In this document: in pieces, positions 34,755 to 46,644 of the stretch
How the letters are laid out: every line of letters starts with the position of its first letter
How positions within the stretch are numbered: position 1 is the stretch's first letter
Assembly (NCBI GenBank): GCA_009760855.2
Contig: WPIO01000181.1
Coordinates: 304,001-368,000 of the forward strand
Direction of reading: 5' to 3'
Length of the DNA stretch: 64,000 nt
From: Cristatella mucedo
Taxonomy: Eukaryota; Bryozoa; Phylactolaemata; Cristatellidae
The notes under the pieces: model-generated
The model's database searches: none
What the model saw: the letters and a program-made list of their open reading frames with translations, nothing else
What the model was told of the DNA's origin: nothing
Position numbers and translations under genes: made by a program

Positions 34755-37700
34755 CCTTTTTCTTTTGAAACGTCGACCGGCGGCCGTTACTAAAGTCCAA
34801 CTCAAATGCGAAGGGCCTCGTCTGCCGGGCCGGCTACACGCCGGCTTGAATACAAGCCACTTCATCGGCGTCACCAAGTTGTTGGACAGCCTCTTAAATT
34901 CCGCCCACTAAATGTCCGCTCGCTAAAAACCAAGGGGTTACTTATCCGCTATCAGACAGTCCAGGAGAAGCTTGATGCATTTTTTTGGCTTACCGAAACT
35001 TGGATGACGCCTTGTTCCAGTAGCTGTATTTCTGAGACCACGCCATGCCACCCAGGTTCTCATTCCATCAGTCCACGCGTTCTGACAAGGTTGGTCGCGG
35101 GTTGCAATCGTTGTTCGTGAATTCGTTCGTTGGCTATAAGATGTGCAGCTTTTCGCACGGGCGTTTGAATCAGTTGAATCCTTTGAATCAGTTGCAATCA
35201 GGTCCTCATTAAAGACAATGCCTCTCACTGTTGTAATACACCAACCTCATTCTGTCTTTTTTCGTAGTTCCTCTCTAAAATGTGTTATTGGCCGTTACTG
35301 ATTGCCGGAGACTTCAATATTCACGTTGAAAACCCTAGCAACAGCCAGGTCCGCTCATGTCTTGAATGTCTCGTCGGTGGCCATATTGTAGATCTGGTGA
35401 TCACTAAGGATGTCTTCCCCATTGACCTTTGGTGTGCCCGCTGACCCTCTTGGATTATTGTTCGGTCTCGTTTACTGCTCCTGCTCCCTTGTAAGTACAG
35501 GGTAATGTCAAACTGGTCCAGCGACGTAACTTTAAAAGCATTGACCTAGACACATTTTTGAAATCTGTTTGTGATGCAGGTCTTTTTGATTTTCACCCAG
35601 CCTCGACCGACAGCCTCGATACCTTCACTGATGCAGTAAACTTAACACTTAGGAGTTGTCTTGACAAGCATGCTCGATGCACCGTATTAAGCGCAGGCTT
35701 CAACGTCGTTTTAAGAAATCGGGGTCTGATGCAGATCTAGTCAATTTCAAAGACTTCCTTCGAGTTTACACCCGGTAGCTTTAAAACGCCAGGGCTTCTT
35801 TTTCTCACTCAAAAACTGAATTCCTGCCAGTCGGACCCAAAACAGAATTATAAGACATTAAGCAATTTACTGGCCAATGCTGAGAGGTCTGACTCCACAG
35901 TTATTAACCCCGCTCAGCCATAAAGTTTTAAGCCTTCTTTACTAAAAGAATTTACCACATTTGTACCTCCATAAAAGCCCCCTGCAAGTAAAGCAAGTGT
36001 GGAATCGCAAATTGTGACCATCACAACCTGTGACCTTCCTTAAAAAGTTTTCGGAGGTTTTGCCAAGCGATTTGGCTACCTTAGTAAGGTCTAGTAACAA
36101 GAGCTCATCTCCTGAAGACCCTATACCATCTCTGTGGTCTTCGCTGACAGACAAACTTAGCCCAGCCGTAACCATGATTTTTAATGCTTCTTTGGAAAAT
36201 GGGGTCGTACTCATTTCCTTCAAACCGGTAATTTTTAGACCGATACTTAAAAAATGCCTGGATTAGATACACAAGTCCTTGTAAACTATCGCCCAGTTTC
36301 CGTTCATCCTTTTTTTTGTTAAAGACTCTTGAAAATTGTCATTGGATGTACATATTGAAAAATAAAATGTCACCAACATTTCAATCGGGGTTCAAGAGGC
36401 AGCACTCCACTGAAACTACTCTCCTCCTTGTTAACAAAGACATTCTATTTGGCAATGATGACGGGAATGTCACTGCCGTAGCTTTCTGGATCTATCAGTT
36501 GACTTCGACACCATTGATTGCGAGGTTCTACGTGAACGATTGAGAACAACGATCGGTCTGATAGAAAAGACACTGGCGTGGTTTAAATTGTACTAGTCTG
36601 ATCGCGTTCAATACGTGTCGTGTGAGGGTCAGGTCTCGCAAACGAGACGGGTCACCTGTGGAGTCCCTTAAGGGTCTGTCCTCGGCCCATTGCTGTTCTC
36701 CATTTCTACTCAACCTCTGGGAAAATTGATTAGGACCCATAGAATAGGATATCACTTTTATTCTGACGATACTCAGCTGTATTTGTCATTCAAACCGTCA
36801 GAATCTGCTGCAGCAGCTGATAAGCTAAATGCTTGCCTTGCCGACCTTCGATCCTGGATGTCGGAAAACTTCTTGAAACTGAATGACAATAAGACCAAAC
36901 TTCCGCTCATAGGACACCCTAAGCGTGTGGCTGGATTAAAAAGCTTTGCTCTTCTAATAGGTGATACTTGTTGTGCGACCATCGCCCCCCCCCGCTCGAA
37001 ATGCAGGTGTCGTTTTCGACAGCTGCCTAAATTTTAAAAGCATCATTCAGAAGACTGCTTCTACAAATAGCCATCGCGTCCGATCCCTATCTAAGATTAT
37101 GACCTGTCTTCCACAGTGGCTTGCTAAAGAAATTAACTAGCTCCTTAGTTCTGTCTCGGCTTGATTATCGTAATTCCTTTGTTTCAGAACTACGAACAAA
37201 GCAACTAGGCCACTGCAGTGGGCTGCGAATATCGATGCAAGGCTAGTTTTCAGATCAGAGAGGTTTGACCACATGTCTCCTTTGCTAAAAGAGCTAGGAT
37301 AGATGCCGGTTGATCAAAGGATACAGAGCAAAGTTCTTACGCTGACCCACAAGGCCCGCCACGGCTTGGCTCCATCCTACCTAGTTGAACTGCAGCATCA
37401 GTTTCTGCTTCCTCTTGCCCTCAGGTCGTGTGTAGAAAATAAATAATTAGCTGTTACATCCCTTTGCTTAAAGACCGTTGGCGACAGAAGCTTTAGCTCT
37501 GCAGTTCCTAGACTGTGGAACTCTCTTCCACAATTCTTATTGAACGACAACCCTTATCTGCTGCTGCTGACTACGGCTCATCTTTTTCAGCGGTCCTGAG
37601 CTGCTAATTCCATGCTACTCACTACCTCAACTGCTTTCCTGACTCTGCTATGCTTCCCACTTTCTCTTCGTTGCGTGAGACGAAGTCTGCTGGCTACCGA

Positions 37701-37818
37701 ATGCGTACCGAAAGCCGCTTAGGCTGGGAGTTCGCTATGCAAAACTCTCATGCGTAACATCCATATAGCCTGTACGGCTTTTTGGAGTTACAGACGGAGA
37801 TACATTACATTATAAAGT
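34755..37818 (+). mobile_element. LINE B, near-full-length degenerate copy
   Basis: EN: LNVRSLKTKGLL and WLTETWM at 34908-35000, AGDFNIHVENPSN at about 35306, VDLVITKDVF at 35390. RT: PVIFRPILKK at 36225, NYRPVS near 36285, FQSGFKRQHSTETTLLLVN at 36379, then frame breaks, then [11 protein letters not shown] at 36759 (YSDD where the other copy has YADD), [17 protein letters not shown] at 36855. C-terminal pieces run to 37560 (TLTHKARHGLAPSYL). The 3' end is GCGTACCGAAAGCCGCTTAG, AACTCTCATGCGTAACATCC and an ACATT run. It is heavily frameshifted and inactive. The 5' boundary is approximate. Confidence 0.85.
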
Positions 37819-37854
37819 ACATCATGCCTCCTGCTTGAGAATGTTACTACCAAT

Positions 37855-37958
37855 TATTTGGTAACGCTTTCCATACAGCATCTGTAAAGTGCTTAGAAAG
37901 TGATTAAGTTCTTTGAGGGTGTTATACATATGTATTATTACTATTATTATTATTGAGA
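37855..37958 (+). mobile_element. LINE A-like tail fragment
   Basis: CATCTGTAAAGTGCTTAGAA, GTGATTAAGTTCTTTGAGGG and an (ATT)n end. Confidence 0.75.
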
Positions 37959-38781
37959 TATATTTCGCCACAGCGCTAGGGGCCCTGTACTTCTTCCTAC
38001 ACATCGGTTTAAATCGCCCCTGAACATTTTCCCCCACATTCAAAGTTCAAGCGATTCGACGGGTCAAGGCTGCTTGAGGCAGCTGCCGTGCTTTGTAGAT
38101 CTGGTGCCGCTGCTATAAGCAGACCCTTAAATTTAAGATAATCGCATGCTTTATAAACTCAGAGAACAAACATCAGCGCCAGAGTCTGCCGGGGGCTTCA
38201 TTTTTAAATTTGTGCAGCTGAAAAACTTTCCAAAAATGATTAACAAGCGAAAAGCATTCTACTCGCCGAGTTCAATATCGTACGCAGTTAAAACTGTTTA
38301 CCAACAGTGTTAAAGCTTCTTTAAAGCTATGAGCGAGATTATTTTCCAGGTAATTCTCACAAACGCTGTCCTTTCAATAAATCCGTTGCCCTGGCTATGG
38401 ACCACCAACTATTGTCCCTATGTGTTTATGCCCAGTCTCGGTTCTCTTAGGGACTCCAATTACCGAATGCTAATGGCTTTGCTAAAATTGCATCATGCTA
38501 CCATGACATGTGGGTTTATAGCTCTGCTAGTACGATTAATGCGATTAGTATTTTTATTATGTGCTTAGGTAGGTTTCTATTGTAGCTTACTAGGTAGTGA
38601 TGTTGTATGAAATCTCTATCTCTGCGTGTCCATATTAATCGAGCAACCTCGTGTAAAGTCAGCACTTACTATGCCTTCGTGCCTTAGGCACTTCGAGCAC
38701 TTCCGGAGAGCTTTCAAGGACTAGTGGCTTCGATGCGTTCGGAATATCAGTAAGGAGAATTTAGAAAAAATAGTCGAAAAA
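37959..38781. other. Unassigned stretch
   Basis: No gene or repeat recognised. A 79-codon frame at 38329-38568 has no motif. Confidence 0.4.
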
Positions 38782-39009
38782 TTGAAAAATTATTTTGCAG
38801 CACTTTCTCTAGCTATGGCTGTCTATACAGATAGGAAAACTCTCCAAGCAATCTGCGCCAGACACTTTCGTGCGAGTTCCGGCCGGAACAACTTCTTTGC
38901 TGCAGTGAAAAGGTCCGCGAAAGGTCATGCTAATCCAGTCGATTCGGTGCTCCAAACCAGCTTCCGCTCCAATGCTCTACCCTACACGTCTAGAAACTTA
39001 ATGGATTAA
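38782..39009 (+). CDS. Unrecognised ORF, possible terminal exon
   Basis: 75 codons in a locally GC-balanced stretch. A plausible acceptor, TATTTTGCAG, lies inside it (38796-38805), after which LSLAMAVYTDRKTLQAICAR and HFRASSGRNNFFAAVKRSAK run to TAA at 39007. No family recognised. It lies between LRR block 1 and block 2, so it could be the last exon of block 1's gene, but a phase-0 junction at this AG does not match the long frame, which makes that less likely. Confidence 0.22.
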   Translation: MKNYFAALSLAMAVYTDRKTLQAICARHFRASSGRNNFFAAVKRSAKGHANPVDSVLQTSFRSNALPYTSRNLMD

Positions 39010-40603
39010 CCCTGATCTGAGAGCTAAAGAGCCTGAAGGTCAGGGTTAACGAAAAACACCTCTTTCAGACAAATTAAAGGGAAAACTCCTCTTTTGAAGA
39101 TTATCATTCTAATTGAGGCTAGCGCTTAATGGCCGACATCTGACGACAGGCGACGGCCTCCACCTTGTAAGAACAGCGACATGTGCATAAACATGAATTT
39201 TTTAATTCGACAATACTCAGCGATTGGTAGGATGATTACTCGGCGGAGTTTTCTGTCGCACGACTAGTAGCATGTGCGGAGCTTTGTATGCATTAAGGTA
39301 GACGGCAGTCTTCATTCATTTCAGACGTAATAACAAATGATAGACTTAGCTTAGTCATGAGCGGGCCAGTTACTAAATAAGTGTCCAAGGAGAGTAGCTC
39401 TGGAGTACGGTGTAGGAAATGAAGTGTCCGAGTCTGCAACAGGATCGAATTGTTACGCTAGCATTGTGTGGCAAGTGAAAACTGCGATCGTCGATCTGTG
39501 GGAAAGAGTAAAACCTTGCTAGCAGTTTTGAGAGTACCGCTTAGATGTTATTAAGCAAATGCGGTCCTTATCTATGTCAGCTTTCTCTCTCTTATCTTCT
39601 GATATTGGCTGTCGAGTAGGTGTTCACTGCTGTCGCTTGCCCAGGTTGCCTTAGGGTCTGCCAGCTCGAGTCCTGATCCAAGCGCGATCGTTTCGGAGCT
39701 TATGTTCGAACCGGAAGTTCGGAGGGTGCTCGCAGCTGCACCGCTCGAGCCAGTCAGTTTTCACTCTCCATCTCCCTAACATGATTTATGTAAATGTCTG
39801 TTGCTTCAATAGCCTTTAATGATTGAAATCGATACGAGTTTTTATTTAGTAAAAGCTTAGTTATTTGCTAGCTTAGTTATTTTTTAGAGCCCCGGGTTTG
39901 TCTCTATGGATTCACTGTTGGTCTGTAGGTGCTCGTGGGCGCGCGATGGCGGCAGCGAAGAGCGACGAAGAGTGAAGCCCCCTCAAGCGAGTTGTTGCGT
40001 TGTCAACGACGGCTGTATTGGATTGTATACAGACAACATAAGCGAGCGAACGTACATACTGATGCAGTAGCCGTCGTGCGTGCGTCTTCAGAGCACGTGG
40101 TGTAAGAGAGAAGATAGTGGATAGCGTGCCTACAGGCTGACGCACAGGCAGAATGTGAATTTCGCTGCAAGGAACACGTCGCGTGCCGGCAAGGAGCGCG
40201 CCCGCTGGGCGGGCGGAACGTTGGCCGAGGGGGGGGGCGGAGCCACGTGATGGCGATGGCACGCCAACAAGTCACCGTTTTTCTTTAGCGAAACGACAAG
40301 AATTATATGAATTTATGAATTATATTAATTTTAAGATCAATCTTGCGGTCAGGACAAAAAAGATTTCTCCGTTTTACTGCGCAGCTATAACTTAACCTGA
40401 AAATTGAATCAGTTTTCAGGTATTGCTAATTATTAATTTGATAATTCCGGGAAAATAATTAAATTAAATTAAATTTTATTATTCCCGGGAACCTCCGCGA
40501 AGGCTCCGCTTTCGGCAGCTTTCGTTTTTGCTTGCAGCAAAAAAGTGACACTCGAGTATACACGAGGAAAGAGACGGTTGCTTTTCGTTCGTTAATCACG
40601 AAG
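39010..40603. promoter_or_regulatory. Inter-block region with GC-rich promoter-like stretch
   Basis: 39010-39890 shows nothing recognisable. From 39900 to 40280 the sequence becomes GC- and CpG-rich (several GCGCGC/GCGGG words, a G-run at 40229, CCACGTGATGG at 40243), unlike the AT-rich surroundings. It lies 320-700 bp upstream of the first exon of LRR block 2, so it is a candidate promoter. Minus-strand frames here (90 and 116 codons) have no motifs. Confidence 0.35.
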
Positions 40604-40681
40604 ATGGTTGGCCTGCAAGCTTTAGACGTGAGCTTATGTGGCTTATTAGACCTTCCCGAAGAGCTGGCTAATCTTAAAAAG
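40604..40681 (+). CDS. LRR block 2, exon 1 (start uncertain)
   Basis: ATG at 40604 gives M-V-G and then one 23-codon repeat (40613-40681) starting LQALDVSLCGLLDLPEEL, ending AAG before GTGAGT. Unlike the other exons no AG abuts the first Leu. The frame is open upstream for 22 codons back to a TTGCTTGCAG acceptor-like site ending at 40537, so either an initiator exon or a longer internal exon (40538-40681) is possible. The S-L-C-G-L core matches the last repeat of block 1 exon 1. Confidence 0.75.
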
Positions 40682-40904
40682 GTGAGTGCAGTTACCAGCT
40701 ATCTGTGAAGACGTTAAAAGCCTCTACTGGCGTTGCTTAGTAACGCGTCATAGTTGGTAATAATAATTATGCGATGGGATTGCCATTCTGCCTCTTAAAA
40801 AGTTGTCTTCTGTGAGGTAGTCAGAGCGTTGGTGGAAGTGACATTTATTTTTATTTTATTTTATGAAGTGAGTTTTATTTTTGCTTCGCCTTTCATTGGT
40901 ATAT

Positions 40905-41450
40905 AAGGTTTGACCACATGTCTCCTTTGCTAAAAGAGCTAGGATAGATGCTGGTTGATCAAAGGATACAGAGCAAAGTTCTTACGCTGACCCACAAGGC
41001 CCGCCACGGCTTGGCTCTATCCTACCTAGTCGAACTGCTGCACCAGTTTCAGCCTCATCATGCCCTCAAATCCCGTATGGACAATAAATTAGCTGTTCTA
41101 TCCCTCCGCTTAAAGACCGATGGCGACAGAAGGTTTAGCTCTGCAGGTCCCAGACTGTGGAACTAGCTTCCACAATTCTTACGCAACGACAACGACCCTC
41201 CTGCTACCGACTTTGGCTCATCTTTTCGAGTGCTCCTGAGCTGCTACTTCCATGCTACTCACTAATTCAACTGCTCCCCTGACTTTGCTATGCTTCCCAA
41301 TTCCACTTTGTTGCGTGAGATAAAGTCTGTCGGCTACCGAATGCGTACCGAAAGCCGCTTAGGCTGTGAGTGCACTATACAAAACTCTCCTGCGTAACAT
41401 TAACGTTGTCTTTATGGCTTTGTGAAGTTACAGGCGGAGATCCATTACAT
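40905..41450 (+). mobile_element. LINE B 3' fragment
   Basis: Starts at GGTTTGACCACATGTCTCCT, reads LTHKARHGLALSYLVELLHQ, LAVLSLRLKTDGDRRFSSAG, PRLWN, then the 3' UTR (CGAATGCGTACCGAAAGCCG, CTATACAAAACTCTCC) and ends in CATTACATTA. Very similar to 37260-37815. Confidence 0.88.
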
Positions 41451-41777
41451 TAATGCATCTGGCACTTTTCTGGTAGCTTCTCGCGACAAGCTCGGCTTGT
41501 TTTGTCGTTTTCGTCTACAGCAGGCTATGCACAGAAGACGGGCCAACCACTGGTAAAGTTACATGTATGACAGATGATCGCCTAGTCTCTCGGAATGAAC
41601 TGGAAATGTCTCTCCGGAGCGGTGTAATACGGGCCTGTAGGTAAATCTGATAGCTATAGTTTTTTATCATTCGCAGAGGCCTTTTTATTTCGATTGGAAT
41701 TTCGTCCGCAATTGGATTAAAAGAATGTTTCGAAAAGGGGCCTATTGCCGATATTTGGATAAATTCAATGAATTCAT

Positions 41778-41850
41778 TTATATGCTTAGTCTGGGTGGAG
41801 ATTGAGTTCTCTGAGGGGGCTTTATTAAGATTAATATTATTATTTTATAT
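41778..41850 (+). mobile_element. LINE A/SINE-like tail scrap
   Basis: GGGTGGAGATTGAGTTCTCT, then GAGGGGGCTTTATTAAGATT and ATTATTATT. Confidence 0.65.
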
Positions 41851-42012
41851 AGCATGAGCACAATCTAGATACATTAATAGTCTATGACTCACTTTATGCA
41901 GTCCAATTGAATTTGTATAAAAGTCCTGGTTCTCTGCGCTATATAAAATGTGAGGTTATTCAGCTAGCAGATATAGTGCTATTTCAACATGCGCCATAGA
42001 ACTGGGTTGTAG

Positions 42013-42150
42013 CTGGAAAGACTCAGCATTGACTGCAACCCATTTCGAACGTTTCCTCCAGTCGTTGCAAAGTTCAGTCGCCTTACTGTTCTCAACATGG
42101 TGCAGTGTGAGTTACATGAAGTTCCTCCTGCAATCGCAGATCTGTCCTCG
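42013..42150 (+). CDS. LRR block 2, exon 2 (138 bp, two repeats)
   Basis: The acceptor TGGGTTGTAG precedes CTG at 42013; the exon ends TCG before GTAAGT at 42151. The 46 codons form two repeats, starting LERLSIDCNPFRTFP and RLTVLNMVQCELHEVP. By hand count 17 of 46 residues match block 1 exon 2, including several that LRR consensus does not demand (E2, D7, F11, V17, N28, M29, C32, E36). The first repeat has a weaker LP turn (TFP). Confidence 0.9.
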
Positions 42151-42473
42151 GTAAGTATGAATTGCCTTTAGAAGTTGCTTCTTAAAACTGCCTTACGATT
42201 GCTTTCAAAATCATAAACTTGGATCTTCTTGTACACTCTGGTATGTGTGGCCTTGACACCTGTAAACAACTAGCCACCACGGGATTACTGACGTCAAATC
42301 GAAATGCAGACCGTTGAGTAAATACAAAGCCAAAGCTTCATGAAATACTGCCAAACTCCTAAATTGTTGGTGGAATACCAATCAATGTGGGCAGGTGATA
42401 GAGCTTCAAATAGTTTTCGAATAGAAAATAATTTTTAACAGCCTAAAATATAATAAGGTTATAGTCTCTGGGT

Positions 42474-42660
42474 AATATATATATATATATATATACAATA
42501 AAGCTCATTTATTGGAGAGCTTAATCTCCTTCGTAAGACGCATGATGGACCCAGATATACATATATAAATATATATAAATAAATATATATATATATATAT
42601 ATGTATATATGCGTCTTATGAAGGAGATTAGGCTCTCCAATAAAGGAGCTTTAATGTTTC
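42474..42660. repeat. Long inverted repeat with AT-rich loop
   Basis: The arms 42496-42543 and 42609-42655 are reverse complements with about 4 mismatches in 48 bp (arm words ATGCGTCTTA, AAGGAGATTA, CTCTCCAATAAA). The spacer is about 65 bp of mostly TA-rich sequence, with a further (TA)n outside the left arm. The arm core GGAGATTA(A/G)GCTCTC...GCTTTA resembles the LINE A/SINE-1 tail. It could be a foldback element or two tails in head-to-head orientation. Confidence 0.85.
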
Positions 42661-43044
42661 AGAAAAATTTACGTTCAAGGAAATGCTTGCTATTCTCTCG
42701 TTACACTCGTGCTTGCATAATATGATGTCCGGTATTGAAAGCGAGCTCTAAGCGCTTGAGACCTTTGGCCGCCATGTCCAAACGTTTCGGTGCGTCACCG
42801 CGACCTAAGCTAACGTCGGGATACTCACTACGCAGTCATTTTGCAGTGTGGAACCACATACAATTGTGAGGAAAAACTTCTTAAACTTTTTTAACTTTCA
42901 GAAACACTGAACAATTCTAAAAGAGCGGCATCTTTAACCTGCTTCGCTGTGAACGTTAACGGAACTGAAGCTGCAAAAACGGAAAAGGGCGTTAGCTTGA
43001 ACATATGTGATCTTCGTACGCACTAGTGCACGATTCAGTACATG

Positions 43045-43590
43045 CTACTAGTCAAAGGTAATTGTAATGGGAACACCATCCAAGGAGCCTCTAAATTACG
43101 GAGTACCCTAAAGATCCGTGCTTGGTTGAATTATTTTTTCACAGGTTATCGTCTCCCTGTTGCCGGTATGATTGCAATGCACAGTCAAAGCTTTCATTTC
43201 TGTGCCGATGATGCAACCCTGTACTAGTGCTTTGATCCCTACAAGCCTTTCAGCCCTTTAAACTCTCTGAGCTCCAGTGCTGCTTATGGTTATCACATCT
43301 GCACTTTAGTGGCAGGAAACCTGCTCAAATTGAATAACAAAAACGAAGGACTATTTGTGGAAAAAACGAGCGTGACTCAGCGATTAGAATTTAGTAGGCA
43401 CAATTCAAAAGTGACTTTTCGCTAGATGACCACAGCAAGTCCATTGCTTAGTTTACCAACCAACCAATACACAAAGTTTCAAAAATTCTTGGGACGCTGA
43501 GTGAGGAAAACCACATCCACGCTGGTCTATGCGTTCGTTAAATCATCTCGACTTTTGAATATCACAGTGCTCAGTCATCGAAAAAAAGGC
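43045..43590 (+). mobile_element. Very degenerate LINE A-like RT fragment
   Basis: The plus strand gives pieces such as ASKLRSTLKIRAWLNYF (near GVPQG/WFRSYL positions), MIAMHSQSFHFCADDATLY at about 43171-43227 (YADD replaced by CADD), and NLLKLNNKN near 43320. No tail. Confidence 0.6.
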
Positions 43591-43689
43591 GCTCGCATGG
43601 TTTTAATCGTACCTATTAAAGCGTTTAACCATTTGCGGGTGGATTGAAGCCTCATTCGTTAGACCGGTCACGTGCGGAGTTCCACAAAA

Positions 43690-45350
43690 GTCCACTAATA
43701 GTAATTATAAGCAATAAGTTTAACAGAGCGCCCTCAGAAAAGCTCAATCTTATTCTAGGGACTCTTCATTTGCTGCAACGGAAGCACGACCGAATGGTTA
43801 GTGGGCAGCATGCTCAATAAACAACCAGAATAATATGGTTTGTGGTGACATGCACAGGGTCAGCCTGCAAGTATTGTTAGTGGCAGCATGCACAGTATCA
43901 GCACTCATAAGCACAAAAACAAAGCACAGAGACCCACTCAATGCTATGATAAATATATACGTTTTTAGTTTCTTTTTAAACATGGTAAAGCTTGGAGGTA
44001 TGATGCAAGTCGGAAGTGAGCTCCAGTCTTTGGGAGCTTACGAACTAAAGTCACAGTCTCCAAAGGATTTGAGTTTGTCCGAGATATAGGTACGAGCCGA
44101 GCCGGTTGGTACGGCCGAGCTGGTTTGGCCTAGCGGTTAAGGTGCTTGCCCCCACCAAGGTCTGACTGAGGTCGTGGGCTCGAGCCCGAGGCATATGTGA
44201 AGCGCCTAAATAGAGATTAAGTTCTCTTGGGGCGCTGTACAAATGAATTATTTTTTAAAGTTTTTTATTGGTAAATAATTAGACTCCGAAAAGCGAGTGG
44301 TACTATGCTTAGCTTGGTGGGGGAGTAGATCAGATAGGTAGGTAGGAGACATAGAATGAAGGAACCTAAAAGTGAGGGACCGAACCTAGAAGTTGACGCA
44401 TTGCTTGGCTGAGAGCCAGTGCTTGTTGATGAGAAGTGGTGTGATGTGGTAAATGCGACGCTCAAGACAGTAAAGCTTAGCTGCAGAGTTTTACAACAGC
44501 AGTAGGGGATGAGTGCATAGGCCGGTAGACCGGCAAACAGTGAGTTACAGAACTCAAGACGGGATGTCACAAATACTTGGAAAAATTAGATGTGATATCC
44601 CTGTCTAAGCAAACCTGAATTTTAGCAATGCTACGTTGTTGAAAGTAGGCAGACGAATGTGGAGCTGATGTAGTGGTTGTCTTATGAAAGGTCACTTTAG
44701 AACATGACAACTAGATTTCGTGCAGATTCAACAGGAGATATGCAGGCAGAGCCAATCTTGCCTGTTGGCCTTTCAATTTCTGAATCACACTCGGTTTGTG
44801 CATACTAGTAAGCTGGTTTCATCACCATTAAACTTAAGAAAATTTGCTGCCATCAATTTGCCAAAGTTATTAATACATGCAGTAGCGATGTGTAGAGAGA
44901 TTAGACGTGCTGGAGGAATTAAAGCAAAATTAAAACTGAGTGTCATCAGCATACAGGTGAAAGCTTAGATAATACATGGCAATCACATCGGCAGTGGGAG
45001 GGTATAAACCGCGAAAGAATGTGACCAAGCACAAAGCCCTGAGGTATCCCGTACTTCTGAGGTTTCTTGGAAGATCTGTGTCACTCAAGAAAAACTTGGT
45101 GATCGATGGTATCAAAAGCTGTCGAAAGATCGAGCAAAACAAGCAGAGACACTCTACCCATGTCTGCATTCCTAAGTAGGTCGTTGTACACCCGAAGCGA
45201 TGCTGACTCTGGAGTGATTAGCTCCAAAGCAACACTGGAACTTACTAGCAAGTTTGAAGTTTCGATATATGAGTTCAGCTGGTCTGCCACGACTTCTTCG
45301 TCTCTTTGATTGGAATGGTTGTAGACAGACTGGGTGGACGTTGCTCAAGT
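43690..45350 (-). mobile_element. LINE A, left part of a copy interrupted by a SINE and a LINE B
   Basis: The 3' end at 43690 (ATA-rich, then GCGCCCTCAGAAAAGCTCAA) proceeds in antisense through the 3' UTR and FGDxAF codons, is broken by SINE-1 at 44090-44272, resumes at 44276 (TTAGACTCCGAAAAGCGAGT), and continues to the RT (CGATGGTATCAAAAGCTGTC is the antisense of motif A; SGLGANHS-like near 45220) up to 45350, where LINE B begins. The remaining part is 46645-46968. It carries many frame breaks. Confidence 0.85.
44090..44272 (+). mobile_element. SINE-1 copy inserted in LINE A
   Basis: Head GCTGGTTTGGCCTAGCGGTT (A-box-like), GTCGTGGGCTCGAGCCCGAG (B-box region), tail GTGAAGCGCCTAAATAGAG, ATTAAGTTCTCTTGGGGCGC, TGTACAAATGAATTATTTTT. 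LINE A sequence flanks both sides, with GATATAGGTA on the left and ATTGGTAAATA on the right as possible diverged target duplication. Confidence 0.85.
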
Positions 45351-45351
45351 T

Positions 45352-46643
45352 CGCGAGTTGGTCCAACGATCGGTCTAGCAGACGAAGCACTGGCGTGGTT
45401 TATATCGTACTTGTCTGACCGTGTTCAATCCGTGTCGTGTGGGGGGTGGGGTCAGGTCTCACAAACGAGAAGGGTCACCTGTGGAGTCCCTCAGGGGTCC
45501 GTACTCGGCCCCTTGCTGTTCTCCATTTATACACAAACTCTGGGAAAAGTCTTAAATGGCCCATGGAATAGGATATCACTTCTATGCTGATGATACTCAG
45601 TTGTACTTGTCATTCAAAACGTCGGAATCTGCTGCAGCAACTGAGAAACTGAGTGCTTGCCTTGCCAATATTTGATCCTGGATGTCGGAAAACGTCCTGA
45701 AATTAAATGATGATAAAACCGAACTGCTGCTCATAGGACACCGTAAGCGTGTGGCTGGAATAGAAGGCTTTGCTCTTCTAATAGGTGATGCTATTGTGCG
45801 ACCATCACCACGTGCTCGAAATGTAGTTGTCGTTTTCGACAACAGCCTCAATTTTTAAAGCTTCATTCAGAAGACTGCTTCTACAGCTAACCATCACATC
45901 CGATCCCTATCCAAGATTAGGAGCTATCTCCCATAGTTGCTTGTAAAAAATTTAACTAGCTCCTTAGTTCTGTCTCGGCTTGATTATTGCAATTCCTTAT
46001 TGACTGGGCTGCCAAAGAAAGCCTTTAGGCTACTGCAGCAGACTACGAATATGGCTGCAAGGCCGGTCTTCAAGTCCCAGCGGTTTGAGCACGTGTCTCC
46101 TTTGCTAAAAGAGCTAGGATGGATGCCGGTGGCGCAACGGATCCAGAGCAAAGTTCTTACGATGACCCACAAGGCCCGCCACGGCTTGGCTCCTTCGTAC
46201 CAAGCTGAACTGCTGCATCAGCTTCAGCCTGTTCACACCCTCAGGTCCTGTGTGGACAATAAATTAGCTGTTCCATTCCTCCGCTTAAAGACCGTTGGCG
46301 ACATAAGCTTTAGCTCTGCAGGTCCTAGACTGTGGAACTCGCTTCCACAATTCTTACGCAACTACAACTACTCTCCGGCTGCCGACTATGGCTCATCCTT
46401 TTCAGCGGTCCTGAGCTGCTACTTCCATGCTAATCACTACCTCAACTGCTCTCTTGACTCTGCTATGGTTGCCACTTTCTCTTTGTTGCGTGAGACGAAG
46501 TCCGTTGGTTACCGAATGCGTACCGAAAGCCGCTTAGGCTGGGAGTACGCTATACAAAACTCTCCTTCGTAACACCCACATGGTCTTTATGACTTTGTGG
46601 AGTTACAGACGGAGATACATTAAATTACATTACATTACATTAG
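45352..46643 (+). mobile_element. LINE B, 5'-truncated, inserted in LINE A
   Basis: Starts in the RT (TIGLADEALAWFISYLSDRV), then [24 protein letters not shown] at 45583-45594 (after a frameshift), LKLNDDKTELLLIGH. A long open C-terminal frame at 45937-46572 carries LDYCNSLLTGLPKKAFRL, RIQSKVLTMTHKARHGLAP, PRLWNSLPQFLRN. The 3' UTR ends in repeated ACATT at 46643. It is the best-preserved LINE B C-terminus here. Confidence 0.92.
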
Positions 46644-46644
46644 T

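Noticed and set aside
34405-34877. Minus-strand frames of 93 and 131 codons with RYTGTTGILQV repeats
   Set aside because: The 28-bp minisatellite is open in every frame; the flanks lie within LINE sequence in antisense.
39912-40275. Minus-strand frames of 90 and 116 codons upstream of LRR block 2
   Set aside because: They are explained by GC-rich, stop-poor composition; no motifs. I prefer a promoter-like reading.
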